Assembly: GCF_015350975.1 (NCBI RefSeq)
Contig: NZ_JADKRX010000001.1
Span: 62,001-126,000 of the forward strand
Origin: Curtobacterium sp. VKM Ac-1395
Lineage (GTDB): Bacteria > Actinomycetota > Actinomycetes > Actinomycetales > Microbacteriaceae
Reading direction: 5' to 3'
Length of the DNA: 64,000 bases
A model generated the notes under the pieces. The model saw only the letters and a program-made list of their open reading frames with translations, was not told the origin of the DNA and made no database searches. The position numbers and the translations under genes were made by a program. Below, piece by piece: positions 51,572 to 61,000 of the stretch. Position 1 is the first letter of the stretch, and each line of letters begins with the position of its first letter.

Positions 51572-52390
51572 TCAGGCCGTGGGCGTCCAGGTCGAGACGG
51601 TGACCGCGGCCGTCACCGTCGTCGGGGCGAACACCGCGTCGGGAGCGACGTGGTGGTGGCTCGGGCCCATGTGCACGACGTCGTGGACGTCCGCCGCGTC
51701 GAGGTCCATCGTCCAGGTCAGGTCCTCGGACGAGCGCTGGACGAACGACGGGGTCAGGGAGTCGTGCAGCCGGCGTTCCTTCTCGGGGTCGACGCTGATC
51801 GTGGCCTCGGCGAGCTCTACGAGGTGCCCCGTCCGCGGCGTCACGACGACCAGGACACCGTCCGCGTGCAGCACCCGCGCGTACTCCCGCTGGTTCCGCG
51901 GCGCGAAGACGTCGAGGACGACCGCGGCGGCGGCGTCGACCACGGGGAGGCGCTCCGTGACGTCACCGACCACGGCACCGGCCCGGGCGTGGACGCGAGC
52001 CGCGCGGCGCACGGCGACGGCCGACAGGTCGAGCGCGACCCCGAGCCTCCCGTCCGCGCCGTCGGCGTCGAGCGCGTGCGCGAGGTACGTGCCGGGGCCG
52101 GCCCCGACGTCGAGGACCACGCCGGGTGCCTCGGTTGCCCCGACGACCGCGGCGAGCGCCCGCTCGACGGGCGCGTAGTGGCCGCGACCGAGGAAGCGGA
52201 TGCGGGCGTCCACCATCTCCGGGGTGTCCGCGGTGAGCGCGCGGCGCTTGGCGGGCAGGAGGGTGAGGTGGCCCTGCTTGGCCTCGTCGAACCGGTGCCC
52301 GTTCGCGCAGCCGGCCTGGCCGCTGCCGGTGCGGGCGAGGGGCTCGCGGCAGACGGGGCAGGCGAGCACGGGGAGCAGGTCGTCGCGCAC
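51572..52390 (-). CDS. RlmA-like 23S rRNA guanine-N1 methyltransferase
   Basis: The 272-aa protein starts with a zinc ribbon (ACPVCREPL at ~8-16 and CANGHRFD at ~27-34: C-x2-C ... C-x3-H) followed by DEAKQGHLTLLPAKRRA, the pattern of RlmA(I)/(II) enzymes. The class I methyltransferase domain has VVLDVGAGPGTYLAH (motif I, ~90-104) and LDVFAPRNQREYARVLHADGVLVVVTP (in part). RlmA enzymes methylate G745 or G748 of 23S rRNA; RlmA(II) gives tylosin-type macrolide resistance. The GTG at 52390 was chosen because TACGCT (52402-52397, minus) ends 6 nt before it. Confidence 0.87.
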   Translation of the reverse strand: MRDDLLPVLACPVCREPLARTGSGQAGCANGHRFDEAKQGHLTLLPAKRRALTADTPEMVDARIRFLGRGHYAPVERALAAVVGATEAPGVVLDVGAGPGTYLAHALDADGADGRLGVALDLSAVAVRRAARVHARAGAVVGDVTERLPVVDAAAAVVLDVFAPRNQREYARVLHADGVLVVVTPRTGHLVELAEATISVDPEKERRLHDSLTPSFVQRSSEDLTWTMDLDAADVHDVVHMGPSHHHVAPDAVFAPTTVTAAVTVSTWTPTA

Positions 52391-52431
52391 CGGACCAGCG
52401 TACGGGCGCACGGGGCCGCTACGGTCGGGGC

Positions 52432-53079
52432 ATGGCCGTCATCCACAACGCCGAACTCCGCCCGTCGAAGACCGACGCGATCGCCGCGTGGCTGCCGTCA
52501 CAGCCGTGGAGCGGGGTCGACCCGGACGCGTCGGCCGGCTCGCTCGTGGCGCTGGGACGCTTCCGGTTCGACGACCCGGACGGTGAAGTGGGCGTGGAGA
52601 CGTACCTGGTGCGGGTCGGGGACGGGCCCGTGCTGCACGTACCGCTCACCTACCGGGGTGCGCCGCTGCCGGGCGCCGAGGCCTTCCTGGTGACCGAGAT
52701 GCACCACTCGGTGCTCGGGCGCCGGTGGGTCTACGACGCGGTGGGCGACCCGGTGTACGCGGACGTCCTCCGGCGCGCGATCGCGACCGGTGGGCACGAG
52801 GCCGACCTGGAGGCAGCGCCGGGTGAGGGCGGTCCGGCCCCGGCGAAGGAGGGCACCGCGGTGGGCAGCGGGTCCGACGCGGACTCCCCCACCGTCTCGG
52901 CCGTGGACGTCGTGACCGTGGGGACGACCAGCACGGTGTCGACGGGACACGGCGACCTCGTGGTGCTGCGTGTGGTCGGGGCGGGCATGCCGGAGACGTC
53001 GCAGGCGTCCGACGGGGCCGTGCTCACGGCGACCTGGGCCGGTTCCGAGCCCACCGCCGTGGCCGTCCTGCGCGCCTGA
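52432..53079 (+). CDS. maltokinase N-terminal-cap-like protein (CG0192 type)
   Basis: The 215-aa protein resembles the N-terminal cap domain of mycobacterial maltokinase and stand-alone CG0192-like proteins: AVIHNAELRPSKTDAIAAWLPSQPW start, LGRFRFDDPDGEVGVETYLVRVGDGPVLHVPLTYRG (in part), HSVLGRRWVYDAVGDPVY and a C-terminal strand VLTATWAG. No kinase domain is attached. The role is unknown; a link to glycogen or trehalose metabolism is possible. TACGGT (52420-52425) ends 6 nt before the ATG. It is divergent from the RlmA-like gene. Confidence 0.8.
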   Translation: MAVIHNAELRPSKTDAIAAWLPSQPWSGVDPDASAGSLVALGRFRFDDPDGEVGVETYLVRVGDGPVLHVPLTYRGAPLPGAEAFLVTEMHHSVLGRRWVYDAVGDPVYADVLRRAIATGGHEADLEAAPGEGGPAPAKEGTAVGSGSDADSPTVSAVDVVTVGTTSTVSTGHGDLVVLRVVGAGMPETSQASDGAVLTATWAGSEPTAVAVLRA

Positions 53080-53167
53080 GCCCGGACGGGCGCCGTGTGC
53101 CCAGCCGCCCGCGGCGGGTACCGGCAGGGCCTGTCTGGGGCGTCGAGCAGCTGGCAGGATCGTCCGC

Positions 53168-54106
53168 GTGAAGACACTGGAGTTGCCACAGACGGACCTC
53201 ACCGCATCCGACGTCGTCGTCGGCCTGATGCGGATCAACGACATGAGCGACGAGGAGATCCGCGCGTTGTACGCGGCCTCCCGCGACGCGGGCGTGACGA
53301 TGTTCGACCACGCGGCCGTCTACGGCGGCTGGCACGGCTGCGAGGAGCGCTTCGGCGCCGCGGTCACGCTGTCCCCGGCCGAGCGCGCCGAGATCGTGCT
53401 GCAGACCAAGGTCGGCATCCGCCCGACGAGCACCGGCGCGTACTTCGACTTCTCGTACGAGCACATCATGTCCTCGGTCGAGGAGTCGCTCACCGCCCTG
53501 CGCACCGACTTCATCGACGTCCTGCTGCTGCACCGCCCCGACGCCCTCGTGGAGCCGGAGGAGGTCGCCAAGGCCTTCGACGAACTGCACGCTGCCGGCA
53601 AGGTGCACCACTTCGGCGTCTCGAACCACACCCCCGGGCAGGTCGAGCTGCTGAAGAAGTCCGTGCAGCAGCCGCTCGCCTTCAACCAGGTCCAGCTGAG
53701 CATCACGCACGCGAACGTCATCACGCAGGGCCTCGTCGCGAACATGGGCGGCCTCGACCAGGCCGTCGACCGTGACAACGACATCCTCAACTACTCGCGC
53801 CTGAACGACGTGACCCTGCAGGCCTGGTCGCCGTTCCAGAAGGGCTTCTTCGACGGCGTCTTCCTCGGCGACCGCGAGCAGTACGCGGAGCTGAACGACG
53901 TGCTCGAGGAGCTGGCGACGGCCCACGGCGCCACCCCGACCGGGATCGCCGTCGCGTGGATCACCCGCCACCCCGCGCACTTCCAGGTCGTCCTCGGCAC
54001 GACGAACCCGCAGCGCGTGCGCGACTCGGCAGCCGGGTCGGACATCGAGCTCAGCCGCGAGGAGTGGTACCGCGTGCTCACCGCCGCGGGGCACGTCGTT
54101 CCCTGA
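53168..54106 (+). CDS. aldo/keto reductase, YdhF-like
   Basis: The 312-aa TIM-barrel protein has VVVGLMRINDMSDEEI, FDHAAVYGGWHGCEERFG (Asp and Tyr of the AKR tetrad, ~46-63), LQTKVGI (Lys ~79) and LLLHRPDAL (His ~116), and ends with IAVAWITRHPAHFQVVLGTTNPQRV (in part) and an LSREEWYRVL helix. This fits the YdhF-type oxidoreductases. The substrate is unknown. CAGGAT (53155-53160) ends 7 nt before the GTG start. The gene is followed by a hairpin terminator. Confidence 0.92.
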   Translation: MKTLELPQTDLTASDVVVGLMRINDMSDEEIRALYAASRDAGVTMFDHAAVYGGWHGCEERFGAAVTLSPAERAEIVLQTKVGIRPTSTGAYFDFSYEHIMSSVEESLTALRTDFIDVLLLHRPDALVEPEEVAKAFDELHAAGKVHHFGVSNHTPGQVELLKKSVQQPLAFNQVQLSITHANVITQGLVANMGGLDQAVDRDNDILNYSRLNDVTLQAWSPFQKGFFDGVFLGDREQYAELNDVLEELATAHGATPTGIAVAWITRHPAHFQVVLGTTNPQRVRDSAAGSDIELSREEWYRVLTAAGHVVP

Positions 54107-54143
54107 GTCGGTCCGCGTTCAGGACGTCGGGGCGGACCAGGCC

Positions 54144-54181
54144 GGGAGGCTCGTGGAGACCTGCCAGGTCACGAGCCTCCC
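54144..54181. terminator. hairpin terminator after the YdhF-like gene
   Basis: GGGAGGCTCGTG (54144-54155) pairs perfectly with CACGAGCCTCCC (54170-54181); the loop holds a smaller ACCT-GCC-AGGT hairpin. It lies between convergent genes (54106 plus, 54242 minus) and again contains the GGGAGGCTC motif. Confidence 0.88.
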
Positions 54182-54241
54182 AGGGATGGCTGGCCGGGTG
54201 TCGGCGGGGCTGTGACCAGTGCTCGGCGAGCCCGGGGACGG

Positions 54242-55102
54242 TCAGCGCCCGGCGGCGTAGTGGCTCGACACCTGGGTCGCGGTGAGGACCGAACCGTAGA
54301 CCGCGGCGAAGCGCATCGAGCCGGTGAAGTAGTAGTTCGACCCGGACCCGGGCCAGCCGGAGACCGTGTCGTACCCGATGCGCCAGTAGCCGTTGCCCGG
54401 CTCCGGCACGGTGTACTTGGCGTTCGAGGCGACGACCGCGCCGTCGACGTAGAGCGCCATCCCGGTCGCGGCGGACATGGTCGCGACGACGTGGTGCCAG
54501 GTGCCGTCGTTGTACGCCTTCGGTGACGTGACGACCTGCGTGCCGTTGTTGTACGTGCCGAACACGAGCTGGCCGCTGGTGTTGAGGTAGACCTGGCGGT
54601 CGTGCTGCCCGGACACCGACACCTGGCTGCCGCCGAACCCGATCAGGAGCCCACCCGCGACGGTCGTGCGGAACCAGACCTCTTCGCTGAAGGTCGTCGG
54701 GTTCTGCTGGAGTGCCGGCGTCGAGACGAAGTTCGACGACCCGTTGAGCAGCCACGACGTGCCGGGATCACGCGGGCACGCGATCGGGCTCGGCGTGCTG
54801 GCGACCATCGGACCCTGGTAGGTGCCGTTGGCGGCCTTGCCGGAGAAGTCCGCGGCGACGGTGGAGCCCGTCGTCTCGGTGAACTTGTACGCGAAGAGCG
54901 CCTTCGCGGCAGCGGCGTCGAAGCCGACCTGGCCGGTGCAGGTGTTCGACGCGGCGGTGCCGGCGGAGTTGGCGCTGTTCGCGATCTGCGCGCTGAAGCC
55001 GGAGCGGGTGGGGGCGAACTGGTTGAGCAGGACGACGACCGCGAGGGCCATGACGAGCAGGAGGGCGACGACCTTGCCGTCGCGCAGGCGGTGCAGGTTC
55101 AC
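54242..55102 (-). CDS. LamG-domain surface protein with SipW-type signal motif
   Basis: The 286-aa protein has an N-terminal TM/signal segment (VVALLLVMALAVVVLLNQF, ~10-28) followed by RSGFSAQIANSANSAGTA, which parallels the SGFAASITNTSNTAATGT motif of the neighbouring CalY-like protein. The rest (~60-285) is a LamG/concanavalin-like jellyroll: FSEEVWFRTTV, GQHDRQVYLNTSGQLVFGTYN (in part), NDGTWHHVVATMS, ALYVDGAVV and FTGSMRFAAVYGSVLTA. Such domains bind glycans or matrix proteins. The GTG start overlaps the signal peptidase stop by 4 bp (GTGA). Confidence 0.82.
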   Translation of the reverse strand: MNLHRLRDGKVVALLLVMALAVVVLLNQFAPTRSGFSAQIANSANSAGTAASNTCTGQVGFDAAAAKALFAYKFTETTGSTVAADFSGKAANGTYQGPMVASTPSPIACPRDPGTSWLLNGSSNFVSTPALQQNPTTFSEEVWFRTTVAGGLLIGFGGSQVSVSGQHDRQVYLNTSGQLVFGTYNNGTQVVTSPKAYNDGTWHHVVATMSAATGMALYVDGAVVASNAKYTVPEPGNGYWRIGYDTVSGWPGSGSNYYFTGSMRFAAVYGSVLTATQVSSHYAAGR

Positions 55103-55983
55103 GCGGCACGCACCGTCTCGACGCGGCCGACCATCAGGCAGCAGACCAGCGGGATCAGGCACAGTGCGATGAGGAGCACCCAGCCCATGGGGTCGAGGTC
55201 GATGTTCGACGTCAGTTGGTAGTGGCCGGTCTTCGTCAGCTCGTGGATCGTGACGCGGCCGACCTCGCCGTCGACGAGGTGCACGGTGTTGCCGCCGTGC
55301 GCGTCGACCCGGACCGGGAACATGCCCGAGGAGATGATCGTCGCCTCGACGTCGTGCGCGGAGGACGTGTTCGAGATCGTCGTGATGTTCACGAACGGCT
55401 TGAGGACGAACGCCGCGTAGGACACGGTGAGGGCCGACCCCGCGATGCGGAGCGACGACCGCGTGACCTTGTCGGTGAAGGGGCTGGTGAGGACCCAGAT
55501 GAGCAGGGTCCCGATCATCAGCAGTGGAGCCGCGCGGAGCAGCCAGCCGAGGTGCGGCACCAGGGCGATCGGTGCGCCGACGATGTTCTCCTGCGTGAGC
55601 GTCCACGGGTCGGTGGCGCCGTTCACGTCGCCGCGGGTGTGGATGCCACCGTCGCGGTCGATCTCGATGATGCGGTGCGTGTACGTGACGCCCGGGTTCG
55701 CGCTGGTCTCGAACGAGACGACGTCGCCGACCGCGAGCGAGGAGACGGTGACCGGCAGGTCGAGGACCAGGGTGCCGACCGGTGCCGCCTGACCCATCGA
55801 GGGCGTCTCGACGACGAACCAGCGCCCACCGCTCCCGAGGAAGACCGCGGCAGCTGCGAGCAGGAGCCCGGCGATGACCGCGACGGTCCAGGCGGTCATC
55901 GACTCGGTCCGCGTCGCCGCGTGCCCGCCGAGCTGCGGACGGCTGAGCGTGCCGCTCAGCGGGATGGCCGTGGTCTGGCTCAT
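55099..55983 (-). CDS. signal peptidase I, SipW/ER-type
   Basis: The 294-aa S26 peptidase has an N-terminal TM (~32-50), the catalytic Ser62 in VETPSMGQAAPVG, and His103 in YTHRIIEID where bacterial SPase I has Lys. A Ser-His dyad is the mark of the SipW/archaeal/ER type. Further TM helices (~145-165, ~180-195, ~270-288) make it longer than Bacillus SipW (~190 aa). SipW cleaves TasA/TapA or CalY-type precursors. It sits in an operon after the CalY-like gene and before the LamG gene, its probable substrates. Confidence 0.87.
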   Translation of the reverse strand: MSQTTAIPLSGTLSRPQLGGHAATRTESMTAWTVAVIAGLLLAAAAVFLGSGGRWFVVETPSMGQAAPVGTLVLDLPVTVSSLAVGDVVSFETSANPGVTYTHRIIEIDRDGGIHTRGDVNGATDPWTLTQENIVGAPIALVPHLGWLLRAAPLLMIGTLLIWVLTSPFTDKVTRSSLRIAGSALTVSYAAFVLKPFVNITTISNTSSAHDVEATIISSGMFPVRVDAHGGNTVHLVDGEVGRVTIHELTKTGHYQLTSNIDLDPMGWVLLIALCLIPLVCCLMVGRVETVRAA

Positions 55984-56086
55984 GGTCTGCTGCCTCTCTG
56001 GTCGGGCCGGGTGCGGTGGCGGTGGACGGGGGCGGACGACGTCCCGGTCGCGATCAGCGAGCGGGACGTCGTCCGGTGGGGGTGGA

Positions 56087-56740
56087 TCAGGCGGTGAAGG
56101 TCCAGGTCATCGGCACCGAAGCGGCGAGGCCCTGGTAGGTGTTGCCGGCGCTGGAGTCCAGCGAGACGGCGAAGTTGAACGGGGTGGACGCACCGGCTGC
56201 GGGGGCGGCGGGCATCGTGAAGGCGGAGGCAGCGGCGCCCTTGAAGGAGGCGAGCGTGCCGGAGAAGACCGTGGTGGAACCCGAGGTGATGACGAGGTTC
56301 ATCTTGGCGCACAGGTCGGTCGCGGTGCCGTTGGCCGTGCCGTTGGCCGACTGGGTGCAGGTGGCGCCCGGGGTCAGCGTGAAGGTGCTCGCGGCGGCGG
56401 TGCCGGTGTTCTTGATCGAGATCGCCGTGTTGACGACGTTGCCCGGGGTCATCGTGGTGCTGCCGCCGAACTTGTTGATCGTGGAGCAGGACGCGGAGTT
56501 GGTGGAGACCGAACCGGCGTCGGTGCTGAGGCAGGTGACCGTCGCGCCGGCGTTCTGCTCCTGCATGATCAGGGTGCCGGTGGCGGCGGTGTTGCTCGTG
56601 TTGGTGATGCTCGCCGCGAACCCGGAGAGGGTACCGGTGAGGGAGAGGGAGAGCAGGACGGCTGCGAAGATGCCCGCGGTGAGCGCGACGGGCGCAAAGC
56701 GGAGGCGCTTCAACGGGGAGACGCGGAGCGGGTTCGACAC
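56087..56740 (-). CDS. SipW-dependent CalY/TasA-like exported protein
   Basis: The 217-aa protein starts at GTG 56740 (GAGG ribosome binding site 8 nt upstream). It has a signal region FAPVALTAGIFAAVLLSLSL (~17-36) followed by TGTLSGFAASITNTSNTAAT, the SipW-type cleavage environment. The mature part is Thr/Ala/Ser/Asn-rich with four Cys (~75, 88, 130, 145) that could form disulfides, and beta-rich segments such as NVVNTAISIKNTGTAAAS, as in TasA/camelysin fibre or surface proteins. It is probably a matrix or fibre-like protein. It is first in the operon, 103 bp before the signal peptidase. Confidence 0.82.
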   Translation of the reverse strand: MSNPLRVSPLKRLRFAPVALTAGIFAAVLLSLSLTGTLSGFAASITNTSNTAATGTLIMQEQNAGATVTCLSTDAGSVSTNSASCSTINKFGGSTTMTPGNVVNTAISIKNTGTAAASTFTLTPGATCTQSANGTANGTATDLCAKMNLVITSGSTTVFSGTLASFKGAAASAFTMPAAPAAGASTPFNFAVSLDSSAGNTYQGLAASVPMTWTFTA

Positions 56741-56791
56741 GGGGTACCTCGATGTTCGGGATTCTGGGAGAGCCACCGCGGGGTGCGATTG

Positions 56792-56812
56792 CTTAATCAT
56801 CAAGATAGTCAA
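56792..56812 (-). promoter_or_regulatory. AT-rich promoter/MarR operator region of the surface-protein operon
   Basis: This is the most AT-rich spot nearby. CTTAATCATCAAG (56792-56804) is a near-palindrome of MarR-operator type, and TTGACT (56812-56807, minus) could be a -35. I could not fix a matching -10. It sits between the surface operon and the divergent MarR gene. Confidence 0.45.
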
Positions 56813-56945
56813 CCGTTCACACACCCGCTACCCCGCGCCCGTCCCCAGAGCAGGGGGCACCGCAATGGGGACGCCAGCGCTGCGCCACCGTTCTTGCACA
56901 GTGCCGTGTAGTGTCCGGCGACGAGACATCGAGGGGGAGACGGAC

Positions 56946-57416
56946 ATGGAGCCCGGACGACTGGACGGCGACGGCAGCGAGCTCATCGCTGCGTTCGACG
57001 CGGTCGTGCGCGCGAACGCGAGCGTCGTCACGCAGGTGAGCGCCCGCGCCGGCATCCACGAGAGCGCCCTCCGCGCCCTCACCCTGATCAGCGACACCGG
57101 GTACTCGACCCCGACCGAGGTGGCCGGCTACCTCGGGCTGACCTCGGGTGCGGTGACGAACATGGTCGACCGGCTCTCCGCGGCCGGCTTCGTCGAACGC
57201 CAGCGCAACCCGAACGACCGCCGGGGCTCGCACCTCGTGCTCAGTGCCGCGGGCACGGCCCTGGTCGCCGAGGTCCGGCAGCGCTACGCCGACGTGCTCC
57301 GGACGGTGGACGGCGCCGGGTCCGAGGACCTGCTCCACGCGCTGAGCGACATCGCGAACGGCCTGCTGCAGCAGGCGGCCGCCATCTCCGCCGCGAAGGA
57401 CACCGACGGCGCCTGA
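56946..57416 (+). CDS. MarR-family transcriptional regulator
   Basis: The 156-aa protein has a MarR winged helix: SVVTQVSARAGIHESALRALTLIS, then YSTPTEVAGYLGLTSGAVTNMVDRLSAAGFVERQRNPNDRRGS (in part, ~60-100) with the conserved wing Asp-Arg-Arg. A GAGGGGGAG ribosome binding site precedes the ATG. It is divergent from the SipW/CalY-like operon and is its most likely regulator. The ligand is unknown. Confidence 0.9.
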   Translation: MEPGRLDGDGSELIAAFDAVVRANASVVTQVSARAGIHESALRALTLISDTGYSTPTEVAGYLGLTSGAVTNMVDRLSAAGFVERQRNPNDRRGSHLVLSAAGTALVAEVRQRYADVLRTVDGAGSEDLLHALSDIANGLLQQAAAISAAKDTDGA

Positions 57417-57419
57417 CCG

Positions 57420-57659
57420 CTACTCCCCGTCGGCCTCCGGCAGCGCGGACGAGGACGGCACGGACGCCGGTGACGGTGACCCCATCGGTGCGAGGAACAA
57501 CGCCGGGGCCGCGGGGTCCGCGGCCGCGCGGCTGACCACCTCGACCTCGATGTCGAGCCCGTGTGCCGGGTCCTCGTCGAGTTCGAGACCGTCCTCGGTC
57601 ACCTGGTCCTCGGGGATGGCGCGGCCCTTGGACGGATCGAACGCACTGCTCATCGACAT
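57420..57659 (-). CDS. small acidic protein of unknown function, paralogue 1
   Basis: The 79-aa protein starts MSMSSAFDPSKGRAIPEDQV and is rich in Asp, Glu, Ala, Ser and Pro, with no hydrophobic core, so it is probably disordered. It shares the MSMSxxFDP start with the next upstream gene (57693-57968). CATGCT ends 6 nt before the ATG in both genes. No known family was recognised. It is convergent with the MarR gene (3 bp between stops). Confidence 0.6.
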   Translation of the reverse strand: MSMSSAFDPSKGRAIPEDQVTEDGLELDEDPAHGLDIEVEVVSRAAADPAAPALFLAPMGSPSPASVPSSSALPEADGE

Positions 57660-57692
57660 GCGACGAGCATGCCCGCCGCCGATGAGCGGAGC

Positions 57693-57968
57693 CTAGGAGT
57701 CGAGCTCGCTGTCCTCCGACAGCTCCTCGGAGAGGTCAGCCGCGTCCATCCGGTCACCGGGCTGCGGCCGGCGGAACACGGGGCCACCGCCCGCTTCGTC
57801 CTCGTCGTGGAGGCGCTCCGCGGACGCGTCCGCCTCCTCCGACGTCGAGACGGTCCCGGACTCCGCAGCACTCCGCCCCTCCTCGACCTCGAGCTCGGAG
57901 GCGTCCGAGCCGTCCACGGGGACGTCACTGCCCTGCTGTTCCGGATCGAACGGTGCGCTCATCGACAT
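57693..57968 (-). CDS. small acidic protein of unknown function, paralogue 2
   Basis: The 91-aa protein begins MSMSAPFDPEQQGSDVPVDG and is strongly acidic, with many Asp/Glu/Ser and the FRRPQPGDRMDAADLSEEL stretch near the end. It looks disordered. The promoter and first codons parallel the neighbouring paralogue (GCATGCTC, 5 nt, ATGTCGATGAGC). It follows the GH92 gene on the same strand by 34 bp, but has its own -10 candidate (57980-57975). Confidence 0.6.
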   Translation of the reverse strand: MSMSAPFDPEQQGSDVPVDGSDASELEVEEGRSAAESGTVSTSEEADASAERLHDEDEAGGGPVFRRPQPGDRMDAADLSEELSEDSELDS

Positions 57969-58002
57969 GGGGTGAGCATGCTCCGGCCGGGTGAACGACA
58001 GG

Positions 58003-61000
58003 TCAACGCTGTCCGTCGGACGCGATGAGCTCGAGCTGCGTGAGCTCGACGTCCGTGACCGCCGTGAACCGGAAGACCGACCCGCCACCACGGAGACGGA
58101 ACACCCGCGTCTGCCCGGCCCAGTCGAAGACGGCATCCGTCACGACGACCGAGCCAGCGTCAGGACCCGGACCCGGATCCGCGCCCGGGTCCCCGAGCGC
58201 GACCTCCCACGAGTACGTCCCGGCAGCGGCGACGGTCACCGTGTACAGCGACGCGGACCCGACGGACACCGGCACCTCCACGACGCCCCCCGCGGCGAGC
58301 GCCGTCACGGTGCGCCCGGTGTCGTCCGTCAGCGGCGAGGCCCCGACGGGCAGGACGTCAACCGGGGTGTCCCGGTACCCGTGCACCTCGGACGCCGAGA
58401 CGGGCCGCGTGCCCGACGCCCACCCGGTCGGCGACGACGACAGCGACACGACGATCCGCGACGCCCCGACCACCACCGCGTGCGGGATGCTCACGGACGT
58501 CCAGGGCTCCCCGTCCACGGCCACCGAGGCGACGAACCGACCGACGCCGGCGGTCTCGATGACGGTGGGCGAGCCTCCGACCGGTCGCAGCACCGCCCGC
58601 CGGACCGACGGCGGCACGATCACGTACGACCCGCTCGCCGGTGCCAGCGGGTACAGCCCGACCGTCGCGAAGACGTACCAGGCACTCATCTCGCCGTTGT
58701 CCTCGTCGCCCGGGTACCCCTGGCCGAGGTCCGAGCCGACGAACAGCCGGTCCACTGCCTGCCGGACGACGCGGTGCGCGTCGTCGTGGCGGCCGGTGAA
58801 CATCGGGAAGAAGGGGATGTGGTGCGCGGGCTGGTTCGACAGCCCGAGCATGCCCATGCGGACGTCGCGGGCCTCGGTCATCTCGTGGATGGCGAAGCCG
58901 TAGTGCCCGGCACGGTCGGTCGAACCGGTCTCCTGGGTCGCGAAGAAGCGGTCGACGGCGGCGTCGAAGCGCTCCGGACCGCCGTGCAGGTCGACGATCC
59001 CGGCGCCGTCGTGCGGGGCGGTGAACATCGTGCCCCAGGCGTTCGTCTCGGTGTAGTCGCCGCCCCACTGGTCGGGGTCGTAGCCCTCGCCCTCGCGCCA
59101 CTGCCCGTCCGGACGCCGGCCGATGAAGAACCCGCGGCGGCGGTCGAAGACGTTCCGGTACTGCAGGGACCGCCGGGCGAACCACTCGGCCTCGGCGCGG
59201 TACCGCTCCTCGTCGGCGGGGTCGGTGGTGCGGTCCGCCAGCGCGGTGGCGAGCACCGCGATGCTCCAGTCGTTGATCGCGGCGTCCAGGGTCCAGGACA
59301 TCCCCTCGGCGGTGTCGGTGTCGACGTGGCCGCGGAAGGCGCCCGGGAGGCTCCCCTTGCGTCCCACACGCTCGTCACGCGGGGGGACGGTCGCGTTCTT
59401 CACCGCGCTCCGGTGGGCCTGCTCCACGTCGAAGCCGTCGACGCCCTTCGCGACGAGGTCGCCGAAGACGGTGTCGCTCGTGGTGCCGGTCATGCAGTCC
59501 TCGGCGCCGGGGGCACTCCAGCGCGGGGTCCAGCCGCCGTCGTGGAAGTGCTCGACGAACCCCTGCGCGAGGTCGGCCGCGGTGTCGGGGGTGAGGAGCC
59601 CGAGCAGCGGCCAGGCCGTGCGGTAGGTGTCCCAGAAGCCGTTCGTGGTCGTCATCGCGGTGTCGACGACCTCGGGGCCGGGCTCGTCCCGGATCGGCTC
59701 CGCGAGCACGGCGCCGTACGGGGAGCGATGCCGTGGGCTGCCCGTGAGCGCGGTCTCGCCGGCACGGTTCGGGTAGAGGAACAGCCGGTACAGGCCCGAG
59801 TAGAGCGAGGTCAGCTGGTCGTCGGTGGCGCCCTCGACCTCGAGCGTCGCGAGCTCGGACTCCCACGCGGCCTCGGCCCGGGCGCGCATCGTGTCGAACG
59901 GGCCGGCGGCGTCGAGGTTCGCGCGGGCGTCCTCGGGCGAGACGGTCGAGATGCCGAGCAGCACGTCGGTGTCCCCGGCGACGGTGAACCACCCCGCCAG
60001 CACGCCGTCCGTGACCGCGGTGTGGTCCTCCGTCACGCCGGGGACCCGCACGTGCACGAAGTGCGAGGGGGTGCCGGGGCGGTCGTCGAGGTGTGCGTCG
60101 ACGACCCCGGTGCCGTCGGCCTCGACCCGGACGGTGCAGTCGAGCAGCCGGCCGTGGTGGTCGAGCACGATGCTCCGCACCCCGGTGAAGCGGAAGCCGA
60201 GGGCGAACTCCCCCGGGGTCATCTCCGCGGTCACGCCGTGCTCGAGCGCCACGCGGTAGCGGTGCGGGCCGTCGAGCTCGTCGTCGTGGTCGAAGGCCAG
60301 TGCCCGGGCGGTGCGGTCGACCTCGGGCTGTGCCAGCGGGGAGGGCATCACCTGGAACACCCCGCGGTCCCCCATCCACGGCGACGGGATGTGGCTCGTG
60401 GCGAAGGCCTGGATCGCGGGGCGGTTGTCGCTCGCGCGGTTGTGCTCCTGGTACGCGTACGGCCACCGGTTGCTGGCGGCGTCGGTCATCGGCAGGCCGA
60501 AGACCCCGCCGTGCGGCAGCCCGACGAGCGGGGCGTTGTTGCCGCGGGAGAACCGGGACGACGCCTGCGTGCCGCGGGTGGTGCGGACGTGGTCGAGGGG
60601 ACGGGTGGGCGCGGGTCGACGTGGTGCCTCGATCCGGACGTCGTCGAGCCAGCCGCGGAGGGCGGGCGAGGGCGTGTCGACGTCCGTGTCCGCAGCGGGC
60701 GTGGCGGAGCCGAGCCGGGCCTCCAGGCGGTCGACGACGCGCCCCGTGACGGAGGCGAGGTCGACCTCGCGCCGGTTCCACTGGTCCACCCACTGCTTGC
60801 GGGCGGCGTCCTGCGCGGCCGGGGTCAGGCCGTCGCCGTACTGGTCGTGGGCGTCGTCGGACAGCCGGGAGCCGTCGATGAAGACGACGTCGAGGGTGAA
60901 GGCGGTCGCGTCCCAGAAGTGGGCGAGGTCGGCCTCGGTGGGTTCGTCCTGGCCGTCGGGCAGGGTGCGCTCGGGGAACCAGACCCAGGACAGGCGGTCC

